From Sternotherus odoratus (Eukaryota > Chordata > Testudines > Kinosternidae): 64,000 nt of DNA. Position numbers and translations under genes: made by a program. The stretch lies in contig JAVMKO010000001.1 of assembly GCA_032164245.1 (NCBI GenBank), positions 251,543,644-251,607,643 of the forward strand. The letters are read 5' to 3'. Below, piece by piece: positions 1 to 11,304 of this stretch; the first letter of the stretch is position 1, and each line of letters begins with the position of its first letter. The notes below the pieces were generated by a model. The model saw nothing but the letters and a program-made list of their open reading frames with translations, ran no database searches and was not told where the DNA came from.

Positions 1-224
1 GCCTAGTCCCCACGTTGAAGTGGATGCAATTTTGTTGATTCATAAATGATAAGGAAATGTGATCCTGAGCCACAACTTTAATCCGGATATAAATGTTGAG
101 TTTCATGCAGATGGGCTGGAAAGGAGGCGCGTGAACGTGATGGCTGAAGTCATGCCAACTCCAGTGCTTCTGTCTTCTTCCTTTCTTATCAAAGTAGGAG
201 CCAGTGTGGCGATCCAGATTCAAC
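1..224 (-). CDS. ERICH6: ERICH6 exon L: FAM194 domain, C-terminal part (cut by the window edge)
   Basis: The acceptor is agactctttccctag. The open frame runs 74 codons to the edge: LNLDRHTGSYFDKKGRRQKH, then WSWHDFSHHVHAPPFQPICM, KLNIYIRIKVVAQDHISLSF, MNQQNCIHFNVGTR. The D-K-K-G-x-R-x-x-x-W and H-V-H-A-P-P-F-Q-P motifs are strongly conserved in ERICH6-type proteins as I know them. The donor or stop codon lies outside the window. Confidence 0.88.
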
Positions 225-494
225 CTAGGGAAAGAGTCTGAGTTAAGGCATGATGCAGAAGACAAAAGTGCACACTGCCTGGGGAATATAAATAATGAAG
301 AATGGCTCTCTGGTGTTTTAGGACCCATTCTCCTCTCAGTGGTGTGATTGTTGCCATCAGCGTAGTTTCTCCTGATGTTCTGCAGTATGACTGCGATCAG
401 AATCATGCCCAGCATGTTTTGCTTCTGAACTCAGCCAAACACAAAAGCATCATTTACAGTAATCCCTATCCGGTGATGAATGCGCTTAAGAACA

Positions 495-735
495 TAAGAA
501 TGGCCGTACTGGGTCAGATCAAAGGTCCATCCAGACTAGTATCCTGTCTACCGACCGTGGCCAATGCCAGGTGCCCCGGAGTGAGTGAACCTAACAGGTA
601 ATGATCAAGTGAGCTCTCTCCTTCCATCCATCACCCCCCTCTGACAAAGAGAGGCTAAGGACACCATTCCTTACCCATCCTGGCTAATAGCCATTAATGG
701 ACTTAACCTCCATGAATTAATAGACTTCGCCTCTA
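495..735 (-). repeat. CR1 LINE fragment (3' region)
   Basis: Read on the minus strand, this matches the 3'-untranslated stretch of a turtle CR1, including phrases equivalent to 'ctagatggaccattggtctg' and 'gactcagtatggc'. The same phrases occur in sense at 29190-29240. Confidence 0.75.
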
Positions 736-1959
736 TGGCACTTGTAAGTAGGGCCAAGTAGGAAATGGTTCTCTCATCCCAGGAACATTTCTGAGATTTT
801 TGAAAAAATGTTCCCAGCGCCAATCAGGATGAAAAGCTGATCTCAAAAGTTTTTGTGAACTATCCAAAAAAATAAAATTAAATAAAAGTGAATAAATCAA
901 ATCTGGCCAGGTCAATCATGACATTTGGTTTCAATTTTTACTTTTTTAATTAAAATTGTTACTATAATTAGCTTACATGTCTAAAGGAGAAGTTGGTTCA
1001 GATTGAAAACAAAATGGCAATGTCAAAATGGGATGTTTACAATTTTCTCAAAACATTTTTAATTCGGAAATGTTGTTGAAAGTGACCTATTCCCTCAAAC
1101 AGTTTTGGTTTGTTCCTGACCAGTCCTACGTATTGCAATTTACATAACGAAGGGAAAATGGGGAAGGCGGAGGAGGCTCTACTCCTGTGATGATACTTAT
1201 GGCCAGGACTCGTCTTCTGCTACCTGAATGGGAGTCGAATTACTGAAAATCTGCCCCAGACGGTGGGTGATGAGCTTTTTTTGACCCCACTGCGTTTGAT
1301 CTAACTTAACAGACGTCCACTTGATTCACTTGGCCATACTGGCTTCATCGTAGGCAAATAGCTACTCTACAGCCATCAGACACCTCATGGGAGTGGCCTG
1401 TCTAAATGATGGGAAGCCAGGGTGTGTGGTGCATCTGCTGAGCAAGTATTTGATGCTAAAACCATACAGGGGTTTCCCACCTCTTGTCTATATGATTGAG
1501 CTAAGGGCGCTCTCACCAGTGGCATGTGTCCCTTTGGTACTTTTCTTTTACACAGTGGCACCGAGCCGGACAGCAGTCTTTGCCCCCCACTATACACACT
1601 CACCATTGATACCGTCGGTATCCAAAATGCAACTGAGATAACTGGAATACTTATAAAAGCAGTTGGAGCAGGGTAGGTGCATATGTGCTGCTCCCCAGGG
1701 GTGCTTATGGCTAGCTGTGGAAGAAGAATGCTCCCTACGTAGCCTCTCGGGAGCATTTTTCTGGCTATAAGATGAAGCACTTCCAAGCAGAAGGCCATCT
1801 CGCCTGCTGTTCTCCAACAGCCATTTTCTGAGTATTAATTTTAATGGCTTCAAATATTTAACTGAACATCGGAAATATCAAGCCGAGAGGCAAAGTCACA
1901 CACTTACTCCACAAAAAAAATAGCAACACCACTGCTCACTCCAGCTACCTGGAGTTCCA

Positions 1960-2345
1960 GTCCTAGCCTCTTTAATCTCTTCTCATAGGGGAACCCGTTC
2001 CAAACTCCTAATCATTTTAGTTGCTCTTCTCTGAACCTTTTCTAATGCTAGTATATCTTTTTTGAGATGAGACCACATCTGTAGGCAGTATTCAAGATAC
2101 GGGCATACCATGGATTTATATGAGGGCAATAAGATATTCTCTGTCTTATTCTCTATCCCTTTTTTTTAATGATTCCTAACATCCTGTTTGCTTTTTTGCC
2201 ACTGCATGGCCGTCTTCAGAGAACTATCCAGAATGACTCCAAGATCTTTTTCCTGATTAGCTGTACCTAAATGAGCAGTGTATTTTCTAGTGTTTCTCCA
2301 GTCCCCTCTTAAATGTTACCGATGTTGGGATTTCCACAACTTTCT
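1960..2345 (-). repeat. CR1 LINE fragment, old
   Basis: The minus strand carries CR1 reverse-transcriptase-end and 3' sequence, with diagnostic plus-strand phrases about loosely spaced 'ctttttgccactgcatggc' and 'ccaagatctttttc'. It is heavily diverged. Confidence 0.65.
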
Positions 2346-2377
2346 TTTAGAGACTATTTCATGAAAGGATCGATCTC

Positions 2378-2560
2378 GGGGATCGGCAACCTTGGCACGT
2401 GCCTCACCCCCCACCCCCTCTAGGTAAGCACCCTTGGCGGGCCTGGCTGGGTTGTTTACCTGCCGCGTCCTCAGGTTCGGCTGATCGCGGCTCCCACTGG
2501 CCACAATTCACCGCTCCGGTCCAATGGGGGCAGCGGGAAGTGTCAGCCAGCTGCCTGTAG
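2378..2560 (+). mobile_element. hAT-like MITE ('ggggatcggcaacc' family), truncated
   Basis: It starts with the terminal motif ggggatcggcaacc and is GC-rich with the internal phrase gatcgcggctcccactggcc. A second copy of the same family is at 28720-28919. The second terminal repeat is missing. Confidence 0.6.
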
Positions 2561-3315
2561 GAAAAGAAACTAGACTAGGCCTTAAGAGGGTCTTTCTACT
2601 GTGTTTTGCTCCTAAGTGGAAGGCCCACGCCTATCATGGGAATGAGCATGCAGTACATAGAGTTAGCTGAAAACCTACCTATATGAGTGGCACTGAATGC
2701 TGTTGTTACTTTGTGGGCAGAAAATGATTTCATGATGCTTTTTGTTTCCTAATTCCCACTAACAGCGCAAAATGACACTTCCTCGGCAGCTTTTCTTGAG
2801 AGTTTAAGTACAGCCACTTTGACAGTGCGTGGCTAGGCACTTATTCCGTGTGTTGTGTTGCTACATTATATGCCCTGGTGGGTGAAGGTCACCCCAGCAC
2901 AGAGGGCCAGCCGCACTAGGTTGATGCACCTATTTTAAGGGTGTAAGTGAGGTGTAAGTGGCATCTCAGCCTAGTTCTGCTCCTGTGGCCGGGACTGAAT
3001 TTCATTTTGCTGTGCTTATTCAGCAGGACCTCTGAGAAGGTCTTGTGTGGGATAGGCAGGGGGGAGGGGAGGCCTCACATATTCTGGTTTGGCCTAGCAG
3101 CACAAGCCTCTTGGGCCCAAAATGCTTTGTGACCCATTTTCCATTGCGAATGGTGATGTCATATCCAAGCCATTTCTCCTCCGAGGGAATCAGAGAAAAC
3201 CCTTTCAGGCACCCCAAACAGGCCTTGATGCTGTCTATAACCAGCAGTCTGACTCACTTTTATTACAGTGTGAGTCCAGAGGTCCACTGGATTTCACTCT
3301 ATGGCTAGAAGGGCT

Positions 3316-3617
3316 GTACTCAAACGGGGGGTCGTGCCCCTGCTTTAATGGGGTTGCCAGGGCTGGCATTAGACTTGCTGGGACCAGGGGCTGAAGCCCC
3401 ACTGTCTAGCGCCAAAGCCGCAAGGCTTCAGCACCGGCTGGTGGGGCTCAGGTTGCAGGCCCCACAGCTGAGGCTGATGCCCTTGGGCTTTGGCTTTGCC
3501 TCACCCAGGACATCAGGGCTTGGGCGGGCTCAGGTCTCAGTCCCCCCCCCTCCTGGGATCATGTAGCATTTTTGTTGTCAGGAGGGGGTCACAGTGCAAT
3601 GAAGTTTGAGAACCCCT
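3316..3617. mobile_element. hAT-like repeat, 5' end missing
   Basis: This GC-rich segment ends in agtttgagaacccctg, a Charlie-type hAT terminal repeat. No matching left terminus was found, so it is a truncated copy. Confidence 0.5.
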
Positions 3618-6399
3618 GGGCTAGAAGATTAAATATCTGAAGAATTACACTCCCGGGAGCTAACCCTGTCTCCTGGCAGCTTGGATGAGGAGAAACACAT
3701 GTGAATTGGGGCAGTGTTCTCCTCACTTTAATGCAACTCCTCACTCACTCCATTTTAGTGCTAGGGCTCAAATTCCGCCATCATTTCCACTGGTAATGCC
3801 CACCCTCTTCCAGCTGCAGGGGTGCCTCTGTGTAAATGACAGCAGTTGATGGCCTCATATGTTCATTACTATTTTGCCCGTATGTTAAAAGGATCTGAGC
3901 CTGAGTTAGTGAAATCAGTGATAATACTGCCATTGACCTTAGTGGCTGTGGAATCAAATCATGTAAGTTAGCACCTTCATATTTGTGTCTATGATCATTT
4001 CTCTTTCATTGCCAAACAAAGCTGTATGCATTTGTACCTTATCCACGTGCAGCATTTCAATGAATACATGTTGTCTGTATATTTGTGGGTGTAGGAGAGA
4101 GCTGACTTGCTGGATAAAGAGACTGAACGAAATAGAAAATCAGCACAAATTCACAAGATACAACAAGGGCAGAGACAATCAGGGAGATCGCTCTGAGAGC
4201 TGATAAATGGCCCCAAAATGAGGAGTTCAGATAGTTTTTATAATTCAGCCCATATGTCAGTCTGATTTCTTGTCCAGTTTAAGTGTAAATAAATTTATTC
4301 TTACCTCACTGCTAAACAAAACTGACCAGAACAGCAATGGTCGGTGAATGGCTTAGCAGCCATATTACATTGTGTGTCAACTATTAAAAAAAATAATATG
4401 CAAAAACAATACTACACCCCAGCTAGCCTGCTTGGGAGCACAAATTGAAGACATGTTTGAACTGGTCTATGTTAAAATTAGATGGCACAGAAGTAGGTTA
4501 GTTTTATTTTGAAACCAAGGTTTTTTAAAAAATGTACCATAATAGTAGCTTATTTCTGTATAGCCCTTAATTTCTCTCTACAATGAAGCTCTGAGCAATG
4601 GTCTCCCCCCCTCTCACCACAGTACAGCTATAAATCAAGGACCAGATCCCTTACTAGTGTTAATCAGCTACACCATTTACACCAGCTCAGGATCTTGGCC
4701 CTAATGTTCCCCCCAAAAAACTCATACCACTTCCCAAAGAAATCTGGGGTGATTATGTGTTAACTCAAAGACCGGAAGAAAGGCAGAGGCAGGTCGACGA
4801 AGTAAATTGTGATTTTGGAATGAGAAGCAATCTTAGATTTGAGGGTTACTCAGAGACAGTGTATGTCCATAAGCTCATTCTCATGGGGAAAATAGGATTG
4901 TGACTGGGATGCTTGCTTCTCTCTGGGATTTGCTATTTGTTGCTGCACTAAACTATTTTTCTTTTGAATCCATGATTGCTACTGTAGCCCAATTGCCACC
5001 GGAGTACAAACAAGTGTAGGGTGTGTGATCTGACTCCAGTTGGTGAAAACATTAAAAACGAGGGAACATTATTCTACAATCCCAGTTGTAGATGGAGAGA
5101 GAGAAGGAATGAAATAAGAGAAACAACTGGCTGGAATACTTATGAAAACAAGAGAAGCCACCATTGTGTTCTTCAAGCAAATGCGCAAGCATTTCCAGAC
5201 CAGAGAGACAAAGAAGAGTAATGGAAAGACCGCAGGAGCGAGGTGTGGAAAACAGAGGATCAAGTCTAAGGGGTCAGTCGTATTTTACTGTTGCTAGGAA
5301 TTGCGATGTTAAGAGTGTTGTAAAAATCATATTGCTTCATGATGGATGAAAGAGCAGTATGTCTGGAGGCAAACACTGGGAGGGTAGTGGCCTTTATGGA
5401 TGTGTTATTACAAAAGCTATTTGCAATGATTTGTAATAGCCAGTAAGACATTTAATGTATCCACTAATTAGTTTCAACACAGGGAGGACTTGTAAAATTT
5501 AAATCAGCACACACTTGCTTCCCAGTGCAAGAGATTAAAATGAAAAACTGATATTTATGTGCTGCACGGATGGCTTTCATTCCCTGACTTTTTGAAGGTA
5601 AACTTTCTGGGAGTGGGGGGGGGGGGGGCTGGAAATTAGGATCTGATGACTTAAAAAGCAGGGATTCCTATTGCAAACAATCTATCATTAGATATTAGGG
5701 TTTAGTCTACTCTATGGAATAAATTGGTCACCTCAGCAATTCTATATGGCCTGGAGCATTCACTGGATATGGGAAACAAACCAAATGTAAGGTTGCCATG
5801 AAGCCAAATGATACTGGCCCTTGCAATTGCCATTCCCATGCACAGACTAACGTACAGAGTCTGGGCAAAACAGATTGGGAGGTAAAGGCCAGAAACGTTG
5901 GCATAACTGGGTTTAAGCCAACTGATAGCGAGGGGGTAACAATAGACCGAGATGTGTAACTGGGGTAATCAAACACTCCTGAACACTCAGAATTACTGGC
6001 AACTTGCCCAAAGACCTGTCTACAATTAACGTCTATAAAAGGGAGCAGACACAGGTACCGTCCTCTTTAAAGAAGAGGTGTGACACTCTCGTTACAAATA
6101 CCATTATGGCTTGGTCTGAAAGGCCCTCATCTCAGCTCACAGTGGAGTACCATCAGGCCTCTAGTCTATGAAGGTTCTACCTCTGGATTAAGTCTGAGGA
6201 GAGTGGGCTGGCTTTGGACCACTGTCATTATCTCCTAGGTGGAGTATGCTGATTGGTTTTGGCTCAGAGTTATCTTGTGCTCCCCTATTTGTTGTATGAC
6301 TTGCTGGCTCCTGTCGTATGCACACATTGCAAGCTCCTCAGGACGGGGGCCACCTTTTGTCCTGTGTTTGTACAGCACCTAGTACAGGGCCCTACTCAA

Positions 6400-6691
6400 G
6401 GGGCTGGTCTTCACTGGGGGGGAGGGAGGAGATGGGCTGTAGATACGCAAATTCAGCTACATTAATAACGTAGCTGAAGTCGGCATATCTACAGCCGATT
6501 CACCTGCCGTCCTCACGGCGGCGGCAGTCGGCGGCGTGCTCCCCCATCGACTCCAGCTTGTGCCTTTCAGCGAGCTGGAGTTCCGGAGTCGACGGGGGCG
6601 CTGCTGGTGATTGATTTATCGCGTCTTGACGAGACGCGATAAATCGATTTCCAAAAGATCGATCCCGGACCGCGGTAGTGAAGACAAGCCC
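6400..6691. mobile_element. MITE with terminal repeats and internal hairpin
   Basis: It is bounded by ggctggtcttcact on the left and agtgaagacaagccc on the right (imperfect inverted termini). Inside, gatttatcgcgtct at 6613-6626 and its exact complement at 6632-6645 form a 14-bp hairpin with a 5-nt loop. No clear target-site duplication was seen. Confidence 0.65.
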
Positions 6692-7110
6692 TATGACTGG
6701 GGCTTATAAGTACTGCTACAATACTCAACAAGCAATCAAGGCTGGACTGGCCACGTGAGCACCCATAGGTTTTAGAAATTAGCTACACTCACCTCCCAGA
6801 GTCTTAGCTGTTGGATGCACCGGTAGCAATCCAAAGGACAGCAGGACCTCTGTCACTCTGCAACCCCCTCTCCATCCGCACAGCTGGGATCCCCCATGTC
6901 CCAGGGGCACATCGCTTCTCCTCTATGACCAGCTAGCAAGTGACTCAGCGCCTTCCCTAGGAGAGCTGACACCACTGCAGCTGGTGGAAGTGTGCCAGAT
7001 CCTACCCCAAAAGCCAAGGTGGTGTCCCCAATCACTGATCATTAGGCCCGGGCTTCCTGGCTGTTATCATTAGTACTGGCTGGAAGACTGTCTACAGGAC
7101 TTGTGCTCAC

Positions 7111-7263
7111 CAGATGAGCCCATTCCTATGGTAGCATGTGGCGTAGCCGTGGTTCGTGAAGATTGCTCGAATCCCCAAGTATGTGTGATCCTCTAGGATG
7201 ATGTATATAAACTGTGCTTCCTTGACATACATGATCAGGATGGCAATGTTACCTGATGGATAA
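7111..7263 (-). CDS. ERICH6: ERICH6 exon K: FAM194 domain core
   Basis: The acceptor is taactatttcccag and the donor is ATCTG|gtgagc. It encodes YPSGNIAILIMYVKEAQFIY, then IILEDHTYLGIRAIFTNHGY and ATCYHRNGLI plus a split W. The alternating hydrophobic strands and the YPSGN and HRNG turns are the core of the FAM194 domain. The frame joins exon L as N-G-L-I-W-L-N-L-D. Confidence 0.88.
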
Positions 7264-7576
7264 CTGGGAAATAGTTAAGGAAAACCCTCCCCCCAAAAAA
7301 CAAACACCCCCTCCCCAGCTCCTGCAATAAGGCAGATTTTGGTGGCACACCACCTCAGTACACTCAAAAGGTCATATTCTTCGCTGGTTTTAATCAGCAT
7401 AACACCACTGCAGTTACTGAAGCTAAACTGCTTCACAGCAGCTGTGTATTTGGCTCTCAGTGTTGAGACCTCGTTTATCTGTTAGTACAGGAGGAAACTC
7501 CTAGACAGAAAAATCCTCAATTAGCTCATTCTGAAATGTGACCCACTATGTAAAGGAATACGTCTTTGCGGGATAC

Positions 7577-7665
7577 AACACCTGACCTGTCCCATCCGGA
7601 AAAAGAAGAAGGAATGTCTGCCCATCGGGATAATATCTTCTGACAGGGTCACGAGCATGGCAATT
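7577..7665 (-). CDS. ERICH6: ERICH6 exon J: FAM194 domain, first Y-P-x-G block
   Basis: The acceptor is cattgtatttctacag. It encodes NCHARDPVRRYYPDGQTFLL and then LFPDGTGQV. The YYPDG and FPDGTG blocks are characteristic of the FAM194 domain. The donor GTT|gtatcc is weak, but splitting a codon there restores V-F-Y-P-S-G-N-I-A across the junction with exon K. The domain predicts exactly that sequence, so the weak site is accepted. Confidence 0.85.
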
Positions 7666-8558
7666 CTGTAGAAATACAATGAGGTGGTGAAGAGAGACAA
7701 CGTGGGGTGAGGGGAGGCATTCTAGGCCTACTACCCAGCAGGAATGTTTTGTGATTGTGTATGCAGCACATGCACCCCAACTAAAACTCCGTAACAACAT
7801 GACCGAGAGGCTTAGATGCCAAAGACGATACTCACAAACAATTTCTCCTCCAATATTTGCTCAGCTCCAACTGGGACCAAAGGATTTGGCCCAATAATAT
7901 AAATCTATAGATGCTGCGTCTCCCATTTTACTCTTGAAGTTTGTTTTGTTTGTTTTTAATTAAAAGTCTGCCAACTGACACAGGAGACAACGCCCTCCAT
8001 GGTTTATGTTTTACACGTCTTATGTACAAAGCTCAGCTCTCTTTAATTTATACTGGTGGCCTTTCCCTGATAATATTTTGCCAAGAGGCTTTCTTTCCAT
8101 CAGACACGCAAGTTAATTTACCCTGCAATGTACTGACAGATGATTGCAGAGAAAATATAAACATGTCTTTACTTAAGGGTTGGCTCCAAGCACTGTATTA
8201 GCTTGAGCTCCATGCTTCCTTGTAAGAATGAACACCAGAGCCATTGGCTTCTCCTAGAAGAATGCCGACCAGTTTGCTTAGTGGGGGCAGGGTGAGTGGG
8301 AGTGGCTTTGGGGTCTAGCATTTTAGCATTATTAAAACAACAGCTAATTCTGAAAAGCCAGAAAGCGGCCTTCCCCGCCATCTCTCTCTCTTTCCAGGAG
8401 ATTAGAGCTCCACTTCAGTAGCTTCCAGGCTTATGCATTTCTCCTGCGTGAAGTGACTGATGCTGGCCATAACAAGAGCCCTAACTTATAACCTGAGGAT
8501 GTATATCTTGGCTCTGCAAACTAGCTAAAAATGATCTACTGGTTGTGAGGGGGTGGGC

Positions 8559-8683
8559 TAGGGTGACCAGATGTCCCGATTTTATAGGGACAGTCCCGAT
8601 TTTGGGGTCTTTTTCTTATATAGACTCCTATTACCCCCCCAACCCCTGTCCCGATTTTTCACACTTGCTGTCTGGTCACCCTA
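8559..8683 (+). mobile_element. 125-bp hAT MITE, copy 1
   Basis: The termini tagggtgacc and ggtcaccct(a) are inverted. It is flanked by the perfect 8-bp duplication gggtgggc (8551-8558 and 8684-8691), which is diagnostic of hAT-type insertion. Confidence 0.88.
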
Positions 8684-9559
8684 GGGTGGGCGGGGAGAAA
8701 TAAATGTTGCCCTCGCTGCCATTTTTCAAAGACTTTTTATGAAGCAAGAAAGCAGATGGTTCTAGAGAGGAGGCATTGTCATGCACATAGCTCACGGGGG
8801 GGGGGGGGGGGGAAGTAGCATAATGGATTTCTAGATCTACAATAAAAAAAACCCCACTGCTTGTAAATGTAAATCAAGGTAATTTTCATGTAAATTTATG
8901 GGCACTGTAACATTTTCTGCTTTGGAATGCAGAATGGGATTTCAACAAAACAGTCCAGCCCTTGCTTACAATGCAGGTTTGGTGCCGAACGCCTTCTACT
9001 CCCATTGTCTTCCATGGGATCTGGGGGTGACCGGCATCATACAGGGGCGCCTCTGGCCATGGAGTAGTAATTTACTCTTTGGGTATTGCCATTTCTTCTT
9101 TGTGTACACGCAATGTGCCTCACGTGACACATGACCAGGATTCATCACCGAATTTGGCCCTCTGGTTGGATCATTAGTTTCCCAGCTCTGGCTGGGTGTT
9201 GAGGGGAAGTGTGACGTACTGGAGACAATAGGATTGAAATGCCTCATGGAATAAGGGGCTACTCAACAGGAGCAAGGCCCTAGATTATTGGCTGTAGTTC
9301 AATGACATGAATGTGAAGAAACCCTTACAGGAGCAGAGGTGTGGAATCAGGAGGGGAAAGCCAACATATCATATTGCTACCTTCCTGTACATAACCGGGC
9401 TCCCAGTCCAGTGTAAATCACTGGCCATTGGTAATACGTATATCTACACAGTATACCGCTGTTAGAAAAGCAGTTGAACACTTCCAGCAAATCACATCCC
9501 AGTCTAGGGGCACCTTCTGGTGTAAATGAACTGGCTCCCTCCATAACTTTCTACTGTAC

Positions 9560-9760
9560 TTGCTTCTGAAGCACCACACTCAGTTCAGCTTCCAATTTAC
9601 CTCTCTCCAGCCATGTCTGCTCTTCACTCATGCTTGCATTGTAAAACAGACTACCGGAAACCAGAGAGATGCTGAAGGATGGATCCTGCATATCTCTGGC
9701 TTCCTCCTCTGCTGTTCGGCCACGGTAGTTTTGAGTTAGGTCTATGTACAAATTTGCTCC
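9560..9760 (-). CDS. ERICH6: ERICH6 exon I (201 nt)
   Basis: The acceptor is ctcctcatctgacag and the frame begins GANLYIDLTQNYRGRTAEEE, continuing through SFSISLVSGSLFYNASMSEE to VVLQKQ. Two donors are possible. AAGCAA|gtacag keeps phase 0 and joins exon J directly, and was chosen. An internal GAGAG|gtaaat would need another exon. The acidic and aromatic content fits the region N-terminal to the FAM194 core. Confidence 0.68.
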
Positions 9761-10229
9761 CTGTCAGATGAGGAGCTCTGTTACCTGTGCTTCTCTTGGT
9801 AAAATGGATGGGCCTCTTACCATGGATGGACAAAATAAAAAGTCCTTTGTAACTCTGAAAAATTAGTTACCGTGCATGTGAAATTGTTCCTCTCTCCCCC
9901 TCCCCCCACCACCTATTTTAAGAATTCAGAAGGGAAATTAAGAGTATGAGAGCACTGGTCTGAACCAAGCATACTGCCTAAGAGCAGCTACTGTGCCTGC
10001 TTTGATCCACCTCTGTCTTCTGCTCTGCCGATGCTTCTCAGTACTAATATGCAACATCCACACTATTCCCTGTCTGGATCTCTAGTGAGAGACACCGCTA
10101 CCGGAGTCGGATTGTGAATAGTCTCCTGTGTAGAGCTGGGGACAAGAATCAGACACTAGTTCCATGCTCACTCTGTGTAGTTCGAAAGCTTGTCTCTCTC
10201 ACCAACAGAAATTGGCCAATAGAAGATAT

Positions 10230-10450
10230 TACCTCACCCACCTTGTCTCGTGGGCAAGTCACGTAATTGACTGTGACTCAGTTCCCCTTCTGTAAAATGG
10301 GGATAACAATTCCTTTCTCTCAATTGTCTGTCTATTTTGATTGTAAGGTCTTTCGGAGCAGGGGCTCTCTTTTAATGGGTTTGTACAGTATCAGGCACAA
10401 TGGAGGCCTGATTTCTCGGGGCTAGTACAGCACAAATAAATTAATAATAA
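10230..10450 (+). repeat. MIR-like SINE
   Basis: It contains the MIR-type phrases 'gggcaagtcacgtaattgac', 'cagttccccttctgtaaaat' and a tail leading to an aataataataa run. Confidence 0.6.
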
Positions 10451-10579
10451 TAAACCATGTCTCTGGTCAGTTCATAGTATGGACTGTTGCCTCCTCAATC
10501 TTCTTTTGGGTTTCTACTTTCCACAGGTAGGAGGGCTCTGTATGCTAGTTACAGGATCCATAGATAGTTGCAGTGTAAT

Positions 10580-10704
10580 TAGGGTGACCAGATGTCCCGA
10601 TTTTATAGGGACAGTCCCGATTTTTGGGTCTTTTTCTTATATTGGCTCCTATTACCCCCCCACACCCTGTCCCGATTTTTCACACTTGGTGTCTGGTCAC
10701 CCTA
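10580..10704 (+). mobile_element. 125-bp hAT MITE, copy 2
   Basis: Same family as 8559-8683 and in the same orientation. The perfect 8-bp duplication is agtgtaat (10572-10579 and 10705-10712). Confidence 0.9.
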
Positions 10705-11019
10705 AGTGTAATCACCTTACCGGCCTAGCTCTGGAACAAGTCCCTTAATAGATATGTAAAGTGGAGTACACAGTGGTGAGAGGGCTGAACAGTTGTACCA
10801 ACTCACAGAGAGCAGTGTTCAAGTGAAGTGTTTTGTGTCACCATCCCGCTATTCTAACTCCACTGAGCTTTTTTGTCACAGGTGTTGCCTCCCTTATAAC
10901 GACGCTTTCAAGAGATGTTGCTGAATAGACAAAATCTCGCGAGCGTTCGTAATACTTACCTATGTGGATTGATAGGTACTAGCATCAAAAGAGAAGACAA
11001 CCCTCACACACCCACACAC

Positions 11020-11135
11020 CTTTAAGTGCTCTGCTGTGAACTCTGCGTCCAGCTCTTCAAGAGCTTCAGGCGGTGCTGGACCAACAACTGGGACCTCTTC
11101 TTGGGGTGGCAATAATTTAAACGACACTGTGGTCA
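11020..11135 (-). CDS. ERICH6: ERICH6 exon H (116 nt)
   Basis: The acceptor is acaattgtttcag and the donor is TTAAAG|gtgtgt; it enters in phase 1 and leaves in phase 0. It encodes TTVSFKLLPPQEEVPVVGPA and then PPEALEELDAEFTAEHLK, a proline-rich turn followed by an acidic helix, as expected just before the FAM194 domain. A 471-bp hAT element sits about 195 bp upstream of its acceptor. Confidence 0.78.
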
Positions 11136-11304
11136 CTGAAACAATTGTAAAATGAAAGTGTTCAGGGAATTCAGTGCAGCTCTGCCTCTCAAAGATCAGA
11201 GTTGGCCCTAATCTCATCTATAGCGTGGAGCTTCTCTTTAAGGGAAAACCAACTGCAAGGACACTTTAGTCTAAACCTCAGGGAAAGCCTGACAATGAGC
11301 TCTA

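Larger units (their letters stand above)
225..7110 (-). other. ERICH6 intron between exons K and L
   Basis: Apart from the repeats listed (CR1 at 495-735 and 1960-2345, MITEs at 2378 and 6400, hAT piece at 3316) I see no exon, RNA gene or structured element here. Only short chance open frames occur. Confidence 0.6.

Noticed and set aside
59..241. Plus-strand open frame of 60 codons
   Set aside because: It is the shadow of minus-strand ERICH6 exon L, whose translation matches the FAM194 domain and whose splice site and phase fit exon K.
302..601. Plus-strand open frame of 99 codons
   Set aside because: Its second half is antisense CR1 3' sequence, and the first half has no recognisable protein similarity or splice context.
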